Shown in pieces: positions 14,165 through 31,707 of a stretch of 64,000 nucleotides of DNA. This DNA comes from Acephala macrosclerotiorum (taxonomy: Eukaryota; Ascomycota; Leotiomycetes; Helotiales; Mollisiaceae): assembly GCA_014904845.1 (NCBI GenBank), contig MU119355.1, positions 1-64,000 on the forward strand, in the 5' to 3' direction. The translations under genes and the position numbers were made by a program. The notes beneath the pieces are model-generated. The model was not told the DNA's origin. It saw only the letters and a program-made list of their open reading frames with translations, and did no database searches. The first letter of the stretch is position 1, and every line of letters begins with the position of its first letter.

Positions 14165-16779
14165 TTTTTTTATTATATTTTAATTTTTTTTTTTTAATTT
14201 AATTTTTTATTAATTTATTTAAATATTTAAAATTATTTTTAAAAATTGAAAATATTATTAAAAATTTTATTAAAATTATTATAAAGATTAAAATAAAATT
14301 AATTTTAATAAAAATAAATAAATTAATTAATTTTTTATATTAATTCGCTTTTTGAAAAATATTATTATATAATATATTATTAGTTTTTTTTTTGAAAAAA
14401 TCAATAAAAAAATAAAATAAAAATTTATAAATTAATTAATTTGTTTTAATATAAAAATAAAATTATATTTTTTAATAATTTTTTAATAATTGGATTTAAT
14501 ATATTTGGATTGCGTATAAAAAACTATAAATTAATTAATTAATTTCAAATAAAAATAAAAATATACATTTTAATAATTCGAAAATAAAAAAATTTAAATA
14601 TTAAAAAAATTTTTATTTTATTAATATATTTCAATGTAAAAATAAAAATATATTTTTTAATAATTCGAAAATAAAATAATTAATAATAATTAATATATTT
14701 TTTAATAATTTGAAAATAAATATATTTTTTTAATTTTTTACGATTATAATAAATTGTATAATTATTTAATAAATATTAAAATTGTATTTATTTATTTGAA
14801 AATAAAATTTTTTAATATCGAGAAATAATATAGACGTAAAATCGTAATACGATTATAATATAATAAAATAAAATAAAAAATTTTTTAATAAAAACAAAAT
14901 TGCGAAAAAAAATAAAAAAATAAAATAAAATTATAAGTAATAAATAGATTTAAAATAAATCGAAAAAAATCAACGAATTAAAAATTTTTTAATTATTATA
15001 ATTAATTTTTAAAAAATAATAAAATTCGAAAAATTGTAATTTTAATACGAAAAAAAATAATAATATTAAAATTGAAATTAATTAAATTATTATATTAATA
15101 AAAATAATAATAAAATAAATAAATAAAAATCTAATTATATATAGTAATATAAATTATTAAATATTATATTATTATCGTAAAAAAATAATTTTATTTAATA
15201 ATATTTAAAAATATAATTTTTTTTATTAATTATAAATAAAATAATTTTATATATTGTATATTTTAATAATTACGCGATTAAAAAAATAAAAATAAAATAT
15301 TTAAATTTATATTAATTATATAAATTATTTTATAACAATTTTTCAATTATAATATTATTAATAATAAAATTATACGATTTTTTTAAAAAAATATTAAATA
15401 ATATTCGAATATTTTTAAAATTTCGATTATTAATATCGATTTATTTTTATATAATAATTAAATTAATAATATTAAATTTTATAAATAAAAATAAATTTAT
15501 ATTTTAATTATTTAAATTTTTTTTTATTTTATTTTTTTTTTCTATTAATTTATTATTTTTTTTATTATATTTCAAACGATTTTTTTTTATAATTAATTGT
15601 TTATTTATTATTTATTTATTTAAAAAAAAATTTTATATAAAAAAATTTTATTAAAAAAATTTTTTAATGTTTTTATTAAATAATTATTTAATTAAAAAGT
15701 AATTAATATTTATATTCGCGTTTTTATTAAAAAAATAACGAATATATAAAATATTATATTTATATAAATATTAATAATAATAATAAAAAAATTAAACGAA
15801 AATTTTTTATTTATTTATATAATTATACGATTTAATAAACGATTAAATATAATATCGAAATAATTCGAAAAACGATTAAATTAAATATTGTAATCGTTTA
15901 AAAATATAATAAAAACTTTAATAAATTATAATAATATTTTTATTCGTTTTTAAAAAATAAATACTCGATTAAATATAATTGAAATATATTTAAATACTCT
16001 AAAAAAAAATCAATAAATTATTGAAACGCGTTTAAATATTATAAAAAAAAATTAATAATAATACAATTTTTAATTAAATATTATATATATTATTTTTTTT
16101 TAATTTTAATTTAATATTTATTTAAACGTTATAATAGTTTTACGTAAAATTTTAATAATAAAATTTTTTATAATTAATTAAAAATACAATTTATATTATT
16201 AATTTATATAAATATTTATATACGTATTATTAAATTTTTTAAATTAACGTATAATTTCAATAATTTAAATAATATATATATTTAATTTATTAAAATAAAA
16301 TCAATTATTAATTTTTTTTACAAATTCAAAAATACAAAAAAACGAATATTATTTCGAGAAATAATTAATTTAATTTAATAAAAATATTATATTTTATAAA
16401 TATTTATATCGAATTTTAATTGAAATTTAATATTATAAATATTAATTTGTAATAAATTTCAGTATATTTTTATAAATATTACAATTTATTAAATAGTTTT
16501 TATTGAAATCGAAAATATTTATTATTGTTTTTATATTTTATAAAAATAAACTAATTATTAATTATTAATATTATTATAAAATATACGAAAAATAATTATT
16601 ACAATAAAATATAATTAGATTTTTATTAGTAATTTATTAATAATATCGAATTAATTAATCAAATATTAATAATATTCAATTAATAAACGATTAATATATT
16701 ATTAGTATTATTAATACGTTTATTTAAATATAAAATTTTTAGTAAAAATATTTTTTTTCGATATATAATTAAAATTATT

Positions 16780-18655
16780 ATAATTATATTATAAATTGAA
16801 AATATATTTAAATTATTTATATTTTTAATTTTAATTTATTTAAATTAATAATTATTATATAATTTTAATTATAAAATATTATAAATTGTAATTATATTTA
16901 TTAAAAAAAAATTATTATTTAATAAAATTTATATTAAAAAATAAAATTAATAATATTATAATATAAATTTAAAAAATTATAAATTATAAAAATAAAAATT
17001 TAAAATTTATTTTTAAATAAATATAATTTTAATAAATATTTATAATTAATTAAATTATTATTCGTATTATATAATTATTCGATAATATATTATATAATAT
17101 AAATTTATAAATTTATAATATTTTTATTTTTAATTATAAAAATTAAAATTATATATTTTTAATTTATTTATAATTTATTGTTTGTATTTATCGTATTTTA
17201 AAAATAATCGAATAATTTATATTAATTTAAAATAAAAATTAAAAATTTTTTTATAAAATTTTTTTTTTTTTTAAAAATAATTTAAAATTTTATAATTTAA
17301 ATAATTTTAAAAATTAATAATTTAAATCGAAAATTTTATAAAATTTTTTTTATTTTTTATTATATTTTCGTATTTAATTAAATTATATATTCGTATTTTT
17401 TTTAAAAATAAAAATTTTAAATTATTATTTTAATTATTTATACGAAATATAAATATTATTTTTTTTAAAATATTTTTTTAATTAAAAAATTAAAAAATTA
17501 ATTATTATTTTAAAATATATTAATTTTTAATTTTCGAAATTTTTTTAATAAACTTTTTTTAATAAATTTTTTATATTCAAAGTATTTAAATATTTTAAAT
17601 TTATATAAAATAATTTCGTTTATAATAAATTTTTTTAAATTTTTTTATATTAAAATTTTTTTAATTTAATTAAAAAATTATTAATAATCGAATTAATATA
17701 TTATTTTTTATTAAATTAATTTTAATTTAAATTATCGTTTATCGAGTTTATTAAATTATAATTAATTTTAATTTAAATTACAATCGTTTAATTAAATTAA
17801 TTAAATAATAATTTATTTTTTTAAACGTTTTAAAATTTATAAATTTAAAATTAAATTATTTAAAATTTTTAATTAATTTTATTATATACGTATTAAAATA
17901 TATTAATATAATTTTAAATTTAATTTAATTTAATTAATATAATCGTATTTTAAATTTAAAAATTTAATATTTTTAATTTTAAAAAATTTCGATATTGTAA
18001 AAAAATAATAAAATATAAAGTAAAAAAACTCAATCGTAGATCAATTCGTTTTAATTAATAAATTAAATTTACTCGAAGTAATTTGTAATTCGTAAATCAA
18101 TTAATTAATCAATTAAAGTAAAAATAGAAAAAGTTGTTAATTAGTCTATAGTAAGCGAAAAAAATTTATGTACTAAAAAACACGTAATTAGTATTACTCT
18201 CGAAACTAATTATTTACAAAGATTTTTGAAAAGAGAATATATAATCTTATTACAATATACGTTTTATTTTACGAAATTTTTATTTATTAATTTAAAAATA
18301 TTTTAAATCGTATTATTTTTACAAATTTAAATTTAATAAAATAATTTACATATAATATTTTACGTATATAATCGAATAAAATAAAATAAAATATTTAATA
18401 ATTAATTATAATATTAAATATATATATATATAATTAAAAAAATTAATATTTTTCGTTTAAAAAATTAATATTTTTAATTTATATATTTTAATTAATTTAA
18501 ATTAAACGATTTTAAATTTTTTAAACGTTTTAAACGTAAAATTTATTATTTTAATTTAAATTAATTTAATAATTTTAATAATAATTTTTTAATCGATTTA
18601 ATTATATTTAAAAAAAAAAATATTTATTATTATTAAATTAAAATTTATTAATATA
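16780..18655. repeat. Degraded repeat cluster, unit A
   Basis: Several parts recur downstream in the same orientation: 16,780-17,060 matches 21,750-22,030; 17,040-17,160 matches about 19,190-19,300; 17,710-17,990 plus 18,255-18,655 matches 20,360-21,060. The second match is interrupted here by the 259-bp solo-LTR-like element, which therefore inserted into an existing repeat. No coding content is recognisable. Confidence 0.6.
17996..18254 (+). repeat. 259-bp solo-LTR-like repeat, copy 2, nested
   Basis: It begins TGTAAAAAAATAATAAAAT and ends CTTATTACA (TG...CA). The flanks are ATAT on both sides, a possible short target duplication. It splits a direct repeat whose uninterrupted version lies at 20,360-21,060, which is good evidence that it is an insertion. 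It is less mutated than its inverted partner at 3,153-3,411, keeping several non-CpG C and G residues. Confidence 0.65.
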
Positions 18656-19189
18656 TTTGAAATTGATTCGTTTTTTATATTCGTTTTTATCGTATTAAAA
18701 TAATTTTTTTTTATTAAACGTTTATTTAAATCGATTATATATATTATTATAATTTGTAAAAATAATTTAATAATTGAATATTTTTATACGTAATCGTAAA
18801 ATCGATTTTAAAAATTTAATTTAAAATTTAATCGTTAATTATTTATATAAAATTAATAAAATCGATATTAAAATTATTATCGATTTAAAATTTTATTATT
18901 TATATCGAAAATTTTTATAAATAATTATTTAAAAACGTAAAATTTTTCGAATAATTATTTCGAATAATATTAAAATTTTACGACGACGATTATATTATAT
19001 TTTTTTACGTAGAATTTTTTTAATATTTTCTTGTAAAAAAAAATTAAATATTAAAATATATATATATATATATATATATTTTTAAATTTTAAAAAAAAAA
19101 AATTTTTTTATATAAAAACTTTTTTTAATACAAATTTTATTATTTTAAATTTAATTAATAAATTAAATATTAATTAATATTAATATTAT

Positions 19190-21060
19190 TAAAATTTTAT
19201 AATTTTAAATTATTACTCGTATTACGTAATTATTTAATAATATATTATAAAATATAATTTTATAATAATTTTATTTTTAATTATAAAAATAAAAATTATT
19301 TATTAAATTTTTTATTATATTTATATAGAAAAAATTATTTATTTTAATTTAAATATTTATTTTTTTAATAATTTATTTATAGTATTTTTTATTTTTAATA
19401 AGTTTTTTAAGTTTTTTAATAATCGATTATTTATTTTTTAATATTTAAATTTTTCGTTCGTATAAAAACTTTTTTAAATTTCGAACGAAATTTTTTTTTA
19501 TAACGAATAATATTTTTTTAATTTATTTTTCGAAATTTTTTTATAATTTATAATATTATATATAATAAATTTATTAATAGTTTTTTTATTTAAATTTATT
19601 TTTAAATTAATTATATTATTTTATTTATTATTATTATATTCGTATTTATATATAAATATTTTAATAAAATAAATCGATAATATAAAAAATAAATATTAAA
19701 ACGAATAATAAAATCGAAAACAAATATACGATTTAAATATTCGATAAAATTTTATAAATTGTTTTAATAATCGATTAAAATAATTATAAAATAATATTAT
19801 TATATTATTAATCGATTAATTCGAAATTATAAAAAATAAATAAATTAATCGAAATAAAAAAATAAAAATAAATATTATAATTTATAAAAAATTTCGATTA
19901 ATTATAAAATAATATAATTAATATATTAAAATCGATTAAATTCGAAATTATAAAATATAAATATAATTAAAATAAAAAATAAAAAATAATATTAATTCGA
20001 AATATTATTTAAAATTAAATAATAAATATAATAATTTAATTAATTATTTAATCGAGTTTTTTATAAAATAATATTATTTTATATAATAAATATAAATTGG
20101 AATTTATTATTTAAAAATGCGAATTATTTTATAATTAATTTTTTCGAATTTTCGAAAAATAATAAAACGTTAAAATTTCGTTTTTACGAAAAAAATAATA
20201 AAATTTTTTTATAATTCGATAATATTTAAAAGTATTATATCGATTTTTTTTAACGTAATAAACGTAAATTTAAATATATATAATAAAAATTTCGAATTTC
20301 ATTAGTAAAATTTAATTTAATCGAAAATTTATTAATAATTAAATCGACGTTTTATTTTTTATTTAATTTAATTTAAATATTATTTATCGAGTTTATTAAA
20401 TTGCGATTAAATTAAAATCGTTTAATTAAATTAATTAAATAATAATATTTTTATTTTTATTTTTTAAACGAGTTTTAAACGTTTTAAATATTTTAAATAT
20501 ATTAAAATTAAAATATTTAATAAATTTAAAATTAAATTATTTAAAATTTTATATATAAAATTTTTTATATTATAAAAATTAATTTTATTATACGCGTATT
20601 AAATTATATTATTATAAAATTTAAATATAATTTTTTTTAGTATTTTTTATTAAAATATATTAATATAATTTTAAAAAATTTTAATATACGTTTTATTTTA
20701 CGAAATTTTTATTTATTAATTTAAAAATACTTTAAATTGTATTATTTTTAAAAGTTTAAATTTAATAAAATAATTAATATATAATATATTTTATATATAT
20801 AATAACGTAAAATAAAATAAAATAAAATACTTAGTAATTTACAATTAAAAATATATTGAAAATATACGTATATAATCGAGAATTTTAATATTTTTCGTTT
20901 AAAAAATTAATATTTTAAATAATTTAAACGTTTTAAACGTAAAATTTATTATTTCAATTTAAATTAATTTAATAAATTCGATAATAATTTTTTAATCGAT
21001 TTAATTATATTTAAAAAAAATTAAATTTATTATTATTAAATTGAAATTTATTAATATTTT
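19190..21060. repeat. Degraded repeat cluster, unit B
   Basis: This is a direct copy of much of unit A. The match over 20,360-21,060 is the clearest, sharing ACGTTTTATTTTACGAAATT and the following roughly 350 bp, without the solo-LTR insertion. The repeat identity is unknown. Confidence 0.55.
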
Positions 21061-21749
21061 TTTATTAATATATTTAAATTTTTAAAAATCGAAAAAAAAA
21101 AAAAATTAAAATTAAAATCTCGTTTTCACAAAAAAAAATAATAAAATTTTTTATAATTCGATAATATTTAAAAACGTTATTTCGAAATTTTTTAATATTT
21201 TTTATAATCGATTTATTAATATTTTTAATTTATTATATTTAATTTCTTTTAATAATATTTAATTAATTTATATTTAATTATAAAATTAAATATTAATTAA
21301 TATTGATATTATAAAAATATTATTATTATTTAATGTAATATAAAATTAAAAAAAAAAACAGATTTTTATTCGTAGAAATTTTTTAAATTTTATAATATTT
21401 TTACGTCGTTTATTAACAATTAAAAACTTATTTCGATTTTTGAATTTAAAAATAAAATTTTACGATTTAAAAATAAATTTTAATATTTTTTTAATTTATT
21501 TAATATTTTATAATAATTTTAATAAAATATATTAAATTAAATTTAAAAAATTAAATTAAATTAAAATTTATAAAATATAAAAATAAAAAATATTATATTT
21601 AATTTCGATCGAAAATAATTAATTTAAAACGCTCGAAAAAAAAAAACTAAAATACTTTAAACATTTAAAACTATCGTATAATCGAATTTAAAAATATTAA
21701 AATTTCGAGAATTTTACGATTTTATTTATTTATTTATTTATTAATTTAT

Positions 21750-22030
21750 TATAATTATATTATAAATTATTTAAATTTTTAATTTTAATTTATTTAAATT
21801 AATAATTATTACGTAATTTCAATTTTAATTACGAAATATCGTAAATCGTAATTATATTTATTAATTATAAAAAACTTTTATTACTCGATAAAATTTACGT
21901 TCGAAATACGATTTATAATATCGTAATATAAATTTAAAAAACTATAAATTGTAAAAAAAAAATTTTAAAAGGTTTTTTTTTAATAAATATAATTTTAATT
22001 ATTATTTATAATTAATTAAATTAATCGTAA
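21750..22030. repeat. Degraded repeat cluster, partial unit C
   Basis: A direct copy of 16,780-17,060 with more CpG retained. No coding content is seen between here and the protease relic. Confidence 0.5.
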
Positions 22031-22759
22031 TAATTTAATATAAAAAATAAAAAATTTAAAAAAAAAATTTAATATAAAAATTTAATATAAAACTTTTATC
22101 GATTTATTAATTTATTAGTTTATTAATTTATTAATTTATTAATTTATTCGATTTTAAAAAAACGTTTTTTTAAACGAATTTTTTTTTTATATTAATAAGA
22201 ATTATTTTAATTTTAAATATTTATAAAACGTTTAAATTAAAAATTAAAAATTAAAAATTTAAATCGTTAAATAAATATAAATTAAATTTAAATTAATAAT
22301 TATTTTTAATCGAATATAAAATAAACGTAATAAATATAAAAATAAAAAAAATAAAATTATTTAATTTCGAGTAAAAACTCGAAATTAAAAATTATATATT
22401 AAAAATAAAAATAAAATAATATTAATTAAATACGATTTTAAATCGTATATAAATATTATATAAATATTTTATAATATTTATTTAATAAATTCGATCGTAT
22501 TTTTAATTTTTTTTTAATTTAATATTAATAAAAATAATAAATTAAAAGTTTTAAACGATATAAAATATAATTTTATTAATTAATAAATATAAAAAATAAT
22601 ATTGTAATTTTAAAAAAAAATTAATATATAATTTTATAAATTTAAATATTACGTTTTAAATAAAATTTTTAAATTAAATAAATAATAAAAAATTTAATAT
22701 TATTTTTTAAATTTATTTTAATATTAATACGTAATATTCGCTTTTGTATAATATTTCCG

Positions 22760-23275
22760 TCGATTATAAGCGAAGCGAGCAAAAGAAGTTAACCGGTTAT
22801 TATATTAAAAACATTGCATATACTCCGGTGACTATTATCCCGGGAACTACTGGGGGTTTTTGGGCATTCAACTGGATGGGATTCGCTATTAGCAATCAAA
22901 AATTCAACCACACAAACATCTAGGCGATGACGGACACAGGAGGGAACATTTCGCAACTGCCTCAGTCAATACCGAAGAAGTATTATGCACAAGCGGAAGG
23001 AGAATATCAACAGTCGGATGGAGGTTGGAACTTTCCGTGCGCATCAACTCTACCTAACATCACCTTTGGTGTGGGGACTTCTCACATCGTGATGGCTGAG
23101 AAGAACTTCATTTTCAACCCACTCGCAGATGGCATCAATTGCTACGGTGCTATCCAGGGAACAGACGACGGATCGTAACCTTACGTCTACATGAATATGC
23201 CAATGCTAGAGTCGTTATTTGTGGTACACGATTATGGAGGTATGCGGATGGAATTCGCCAATAGATCAGCTACCT
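22760..23275 (+). pseudogene. A1 (pepsin-like) aspartic protease, 3' fragment, broken
   Basis: One reading frame carries the C-terminal lobe of a secreted fungal pepsin-type protease. It has a YTPV strand; a GFWAF...GFAI segment; an in-frame TAG (22,921) just before the second active-site DTG (TDTGG); LPQSIPKKYYAQ; a GGWNFPCASTLPNITFGVG segment; and, after a second stop (TAA near 23,176), the LFVVHDYGGMRMEFA C-terminal strand. There is no frameshift. The first stop fits a CAG-to-TAG change. The N-terminal lobe with the first catalytic Asp is missing: sequence upstream of about 22,750 dissolves into the AT block. The family call is firm for the fragment, and loss of function is certain as it stands. 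Confidence 0.75.
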
Positions 23276-24204
23276 GATTGTTCGAGGGAACGATTCAGAA
23301 GATAAGATAGAGAGATGGATTGTGACAGCCGGGTCGCAGTCAGGTATTAGACGACTGCGAGGGACTCAAAGTTAATTAATGAAAGGGCACACAAGGAGTC
23401 CACATGAATATCGCTCATCATATCGGCGCTGAATTGAGAAGTCTGTGAAAGCTGTGAATGGATATCCGATCGCGCACGACTTAAAAAATACTCATAGCCC
23501 TGTATTGTAACGCAGAACCAGGTACTATGTTTGTTGGTTGAGGAAATTCGACTTGGCAGGACAAATTTCCTTGATGTCACCACAAGAACTCGGGAAGTGT
23601 GATACAGGTGGTAGCAACTTCCAGGACGAGGGCGGAGACTTGTGAAGGGCATGGGTGCAAACGTTAGCAAATCAGACTGTCGAGGTTGCAGAACAACGAA
23701 ATTTTGAGTACAAGTGTGGCATGTGTGGTGAGAGATGGTGCCGACAGCTATTATTTGAATTGCGGTGGACAGAACGCTGTTTACAAAGAGAGCTCGTCCT
23801 ACAATGGAAGTGGAGTGTGCAACGAGAATAGATATCACGTACAGAATGGCATCATGTAGTAATACGATGGTGATGTGGTGCAGCGAGTTTGCTATTTTCT
23901 CAGCTGATCTGCGAAAGCCTTGGGGGGTTTATGGAGCGGATGTTCAGATCAATAGATATGACAGTATCAAAGCCATCATTACATCATATTATATGTCGCA
24001 AGCAAGGAGAATATGCGTCAATGTAGGTATGTTTGAAGATATGTAGCGAGATATTCAGGGGAAAGGAAACAAAACAAAAGGGGGGCATTGGTGCGGGGTG
24101 GCGATCTCGGAAGCTAATCTAGCGTCATGCCGACATGCCGACCCCTGTTAGCGACGTTAGCGGCGGAGTGTAGCGAAAAACTTCGAGATGAAATTCAGTG
24201 CTTC
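23276..24204. other. Intergenic stretch without a recognised gene
   Basis: Only short overlapping frames occur here. One plus-strand frame ending near 23,856 encodes a Cys/Gly/Asn-rich stretch (YYLNCGGQNAVYKESSSYN), which could be a scrap of a small secreted protein, but there is no convincing start and no family match that I recognise. Confidence 0.5.
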
Positions 24205-24211
24205 TGAGTCA
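24205..24211. promoter_or_regulatory. Gcn4/CpcA-type site (TGAGTCA) upstream of AROM
   Basis: A perfect TGAGTCA lies 124 bp before the AROM start codon. This is the core bound by the bZIP activator of general amino-acid control (Gcn4 in yeast, CPC-1/CpcA in filamentous fungi), of which aromatic amino-acid biosynthesis genes are established targets. Function here is inference from motif and position. Confidence 0.6.
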
Positions 24212-24319
24212 CAGTGGCCATCTTCCTCTCCTCACTCCTCAACGATTTCGCTCGCAGCAACCTCAATTAATCTACCTCCATACTCCGAGGTCCCTTTCAG
24301 TACTCTGCTACAGTTCTGA

Positions 24320-29717
<5,398 letters not shown>

Positions 29718-30176
29718 CACCAGGGGGGGGGGGGGGGGGGGGCAGAATTCTGTCCGCACCCCTAGAAATTTAGCGAGAACACGCTAAAATTCTTCGACTT
29801 TAAAGACCCGTAGCCTTAAATATTTGTATTACAAGTACATTTAATAGTGGATATAGAGCTTATTTTGAATTGTTAGAACACTTTTATTATAGATATTTTT
29901 TTTTAAAAACCTTTATATAAAAAGTTATTACAATGTTTAAAAATCGCTAACAATTTTTAGTGAGAAAATGAGCCAATTTTTGTTTATATTAAATAGAAGT
30001 CCCAGTCACTATTCTAATTAATTAGATTTATAGTAACTAGTAGCTCGAGGCCAAGTTATCAATTGCAGAGTCTTTTATTAAAGAACGGGGTTTTGTAATG
30101 TTGCAAAGTAGCCAGATTTTGGTGTGTTTTCGCTAAATTTCTAGGGGTGCGGACAGAATTCTGACACCCCCTGGTG
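29718..30176. mobile_element. MITE-like element with ~70-bp terminal inverted repeats
   Basis: This 459-bp element begins CACCAGGGG and ends CCCCTGGTG. The inverted repeats extend inward through GCAGAATTCTGTCCGCACC and AAATTTAGCG to ACACNCCAAAA/ACACGCTAAAA-type sequence, about 70 bp each with a few transitions. Flanks are CAAT on both sides (29,714-29,717 and 30,177-30,180). The AT-rich interior encodes nothing, so it must be non-autonomous. Its left terminus carries an uninterrupted run of 20 Gs (29,723-29,742) where the right terminus has five Cs followed by ACA on the opposite reading. Its outer bases and inner ACACACCAAAA motif match the transposon at 42,274-43,729, suggesting a common mobilising family. 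Confidence 0.85.
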
Positions 30177-31707
30177 CAATTAACTTTTATGAGATGCTCT
30201 TAAGAGCAGCTATCAGCCTCACCACCTCATCATTCCGAGTTCGAAGCGCGCGTATTAAAGATTCTCACCTTATTGCCTCAGAATGCCTGCATCAGTTGGA
30301 TGTCTTCGCCAATAGGAATATCAAGAATTTCCAGCTAAGAATGTACTAGAAAGCTGGTATATTCCCAACCCTTCCTATATATCTCTTAATTTCAGATATT
30401 GCGAGCTTTGGCAGAGACTAATAAAGCGAACAAATGATTCCCCGAGACGGTTGGCACATGTGATGATTACCTTCTAGATCATAGAAACAGATCTGTTTCG
30501 AAATGAACTAGAGCACCTCAAAAATCCACGGGTTGCGGTGCCCTAAACAAACGTATCCCGGTGAAGAATCGATCATACACGAGTATCGAAGTTTATAAAC
30601 TTGCATCTCGGGTCTCCAGGGGCGAGCAGCACAGATGAACAAGCCGAGACAGAACGAAGTCAGATGACATTACTTTCGAATAGATTGTCAAGGTACAGTA
30701 CTGTCGAGTGCCGGAAAATTGAATATGCTTGATACTTGATTTGATCCTCTATTACAGATAGAAGTGAATAAACTCACATCACATATCGTCAGAATTTGAA
30801 ACTTACTCCTGCACAATCACATCCAGTCAAAGAATTATATGTTGTCTCATCTCATGCAACAATTTATTTGCTACTGCTCATTCAATCACACGTTAGGGGT
30901 GACCCAATCTATCTATCCATAACCATCGATCGTTCATTCATGAATCATACATCACAAGGAAAATATACATAGTACACAGCTACACACGGGTAGGCTGAGA
31001 AAGGAAAAAAGAAACCCGAAGTACAAGGTGCCATGCCCCAATCTATTTTATCCCATCCTTGCTTTTCCAGCCCAGCTGTTCCTCAACAGCTGATTTGAGT
31101 TTTGGTACAAAGCATAGTACACGTGAACTAATTCCACGGCCGCCCTTGAGAGGTTAAAAGAAATGAAAATGCTGTCAATCAATCAATTAATTAGGAAGCC
31201 TCCCATTCTCCCATGCAACAATGACGCGACCGCCGATGCTCCACGCTCCAGCTAAACAAGGAAAGACACAGAATTGAACCAATGCACAAAACTCAGACGA
31301 GGAAAGTAATGGAACGATGATGAAGAGGAATGCGAGCCGCCGATCGTTCATGATCATCATAAATCATAATGTCTCTCCGTGGCAGGTCATCGGTGGGTTG
31401 ATGATGTCATTGTCGCAGAAGTGTGAACCCCTCCATTGACGAATGACAAGGTTGTTGATATTTCCGCACCTTAGGGCCGTAGTGGAGCGGTCATGAACCC
31501 CCGGTCCTGGTGATGCGTGTGGCTGTTGGGCAGAACCTGCCGACCGAGGACCCTGCATGACTGGCGGGCTTTTTGACTCTGGCTGAGAAGTGGAGTGCTT
31601 TCTGCACTCTTGTGGGGCCACGAATCATGTCGTCTATGATATGACATTCGAAATCCGAGGACTGCCAACCAAGAATGCTCATGTTCAATGCTTGAGGGTC
31701 AAGTCAC
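30177..31707. other. Intergenic, no gene seen
   Basis: Gene-normal composition with only short frames. It probably includes the 3' UTR of the minus-strand zinc-finger gene. Nothing further can be supported. Confidence 0.5.

Larger units (their letters stand above)
1..22745. repeat. AT block 1: RIP-degraded repeat compartment
   Basis: This block is well over 90% A+T by eye and has no open reading frame of note. Most surviving C and G sit in CpG dinucleotides, while CpA/TpG, CpT/ApG and CpC/GpG are scarce. This is what saturated, two-strand RIP of repeated DNA would leave. Recognisable relics (LTRs, solo LTRs, direct repeats) are listed separately; the remaining stretches (about 1-3,150, 10,500-16,780, 19,000-20,360 outside those entries) show no gene that I can support. 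The right border falls inside a broken aspartic protease gene. The RIP origin is inference from base composition and from comparison of repeat copies inside this window. Confidence 0.9.

Noticed and set aside
14560..14730. Repeated TAATAATTCGAAAATAAAA-like strings as a CRISPR-like or regulatory array
   Set aside because: Spacing is irregular, the background is low-complexity AT, and CRISPR arrays are not expected in a fungal nuclear genome.
1..22745. Mitochondrial DNA or centromeric satellite as the source of the AT blocks
   Set aside because: No mitochondrial genes or uniform satellite period appear; instead there are LTR pairs and nested repeats with transition differences, which fit RIP of transposons. 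A centromeric location cannot be excluded.
23347..24046. 163-aa minus-strand and 93-aa plus-strand frames after the protease relic
   Set aside because: They overlap on opposite strands, have no recognisable motif and lie in a decayed gene border. A Cys-rich third frame near 23,740-23,856 was noted but lacks a start.
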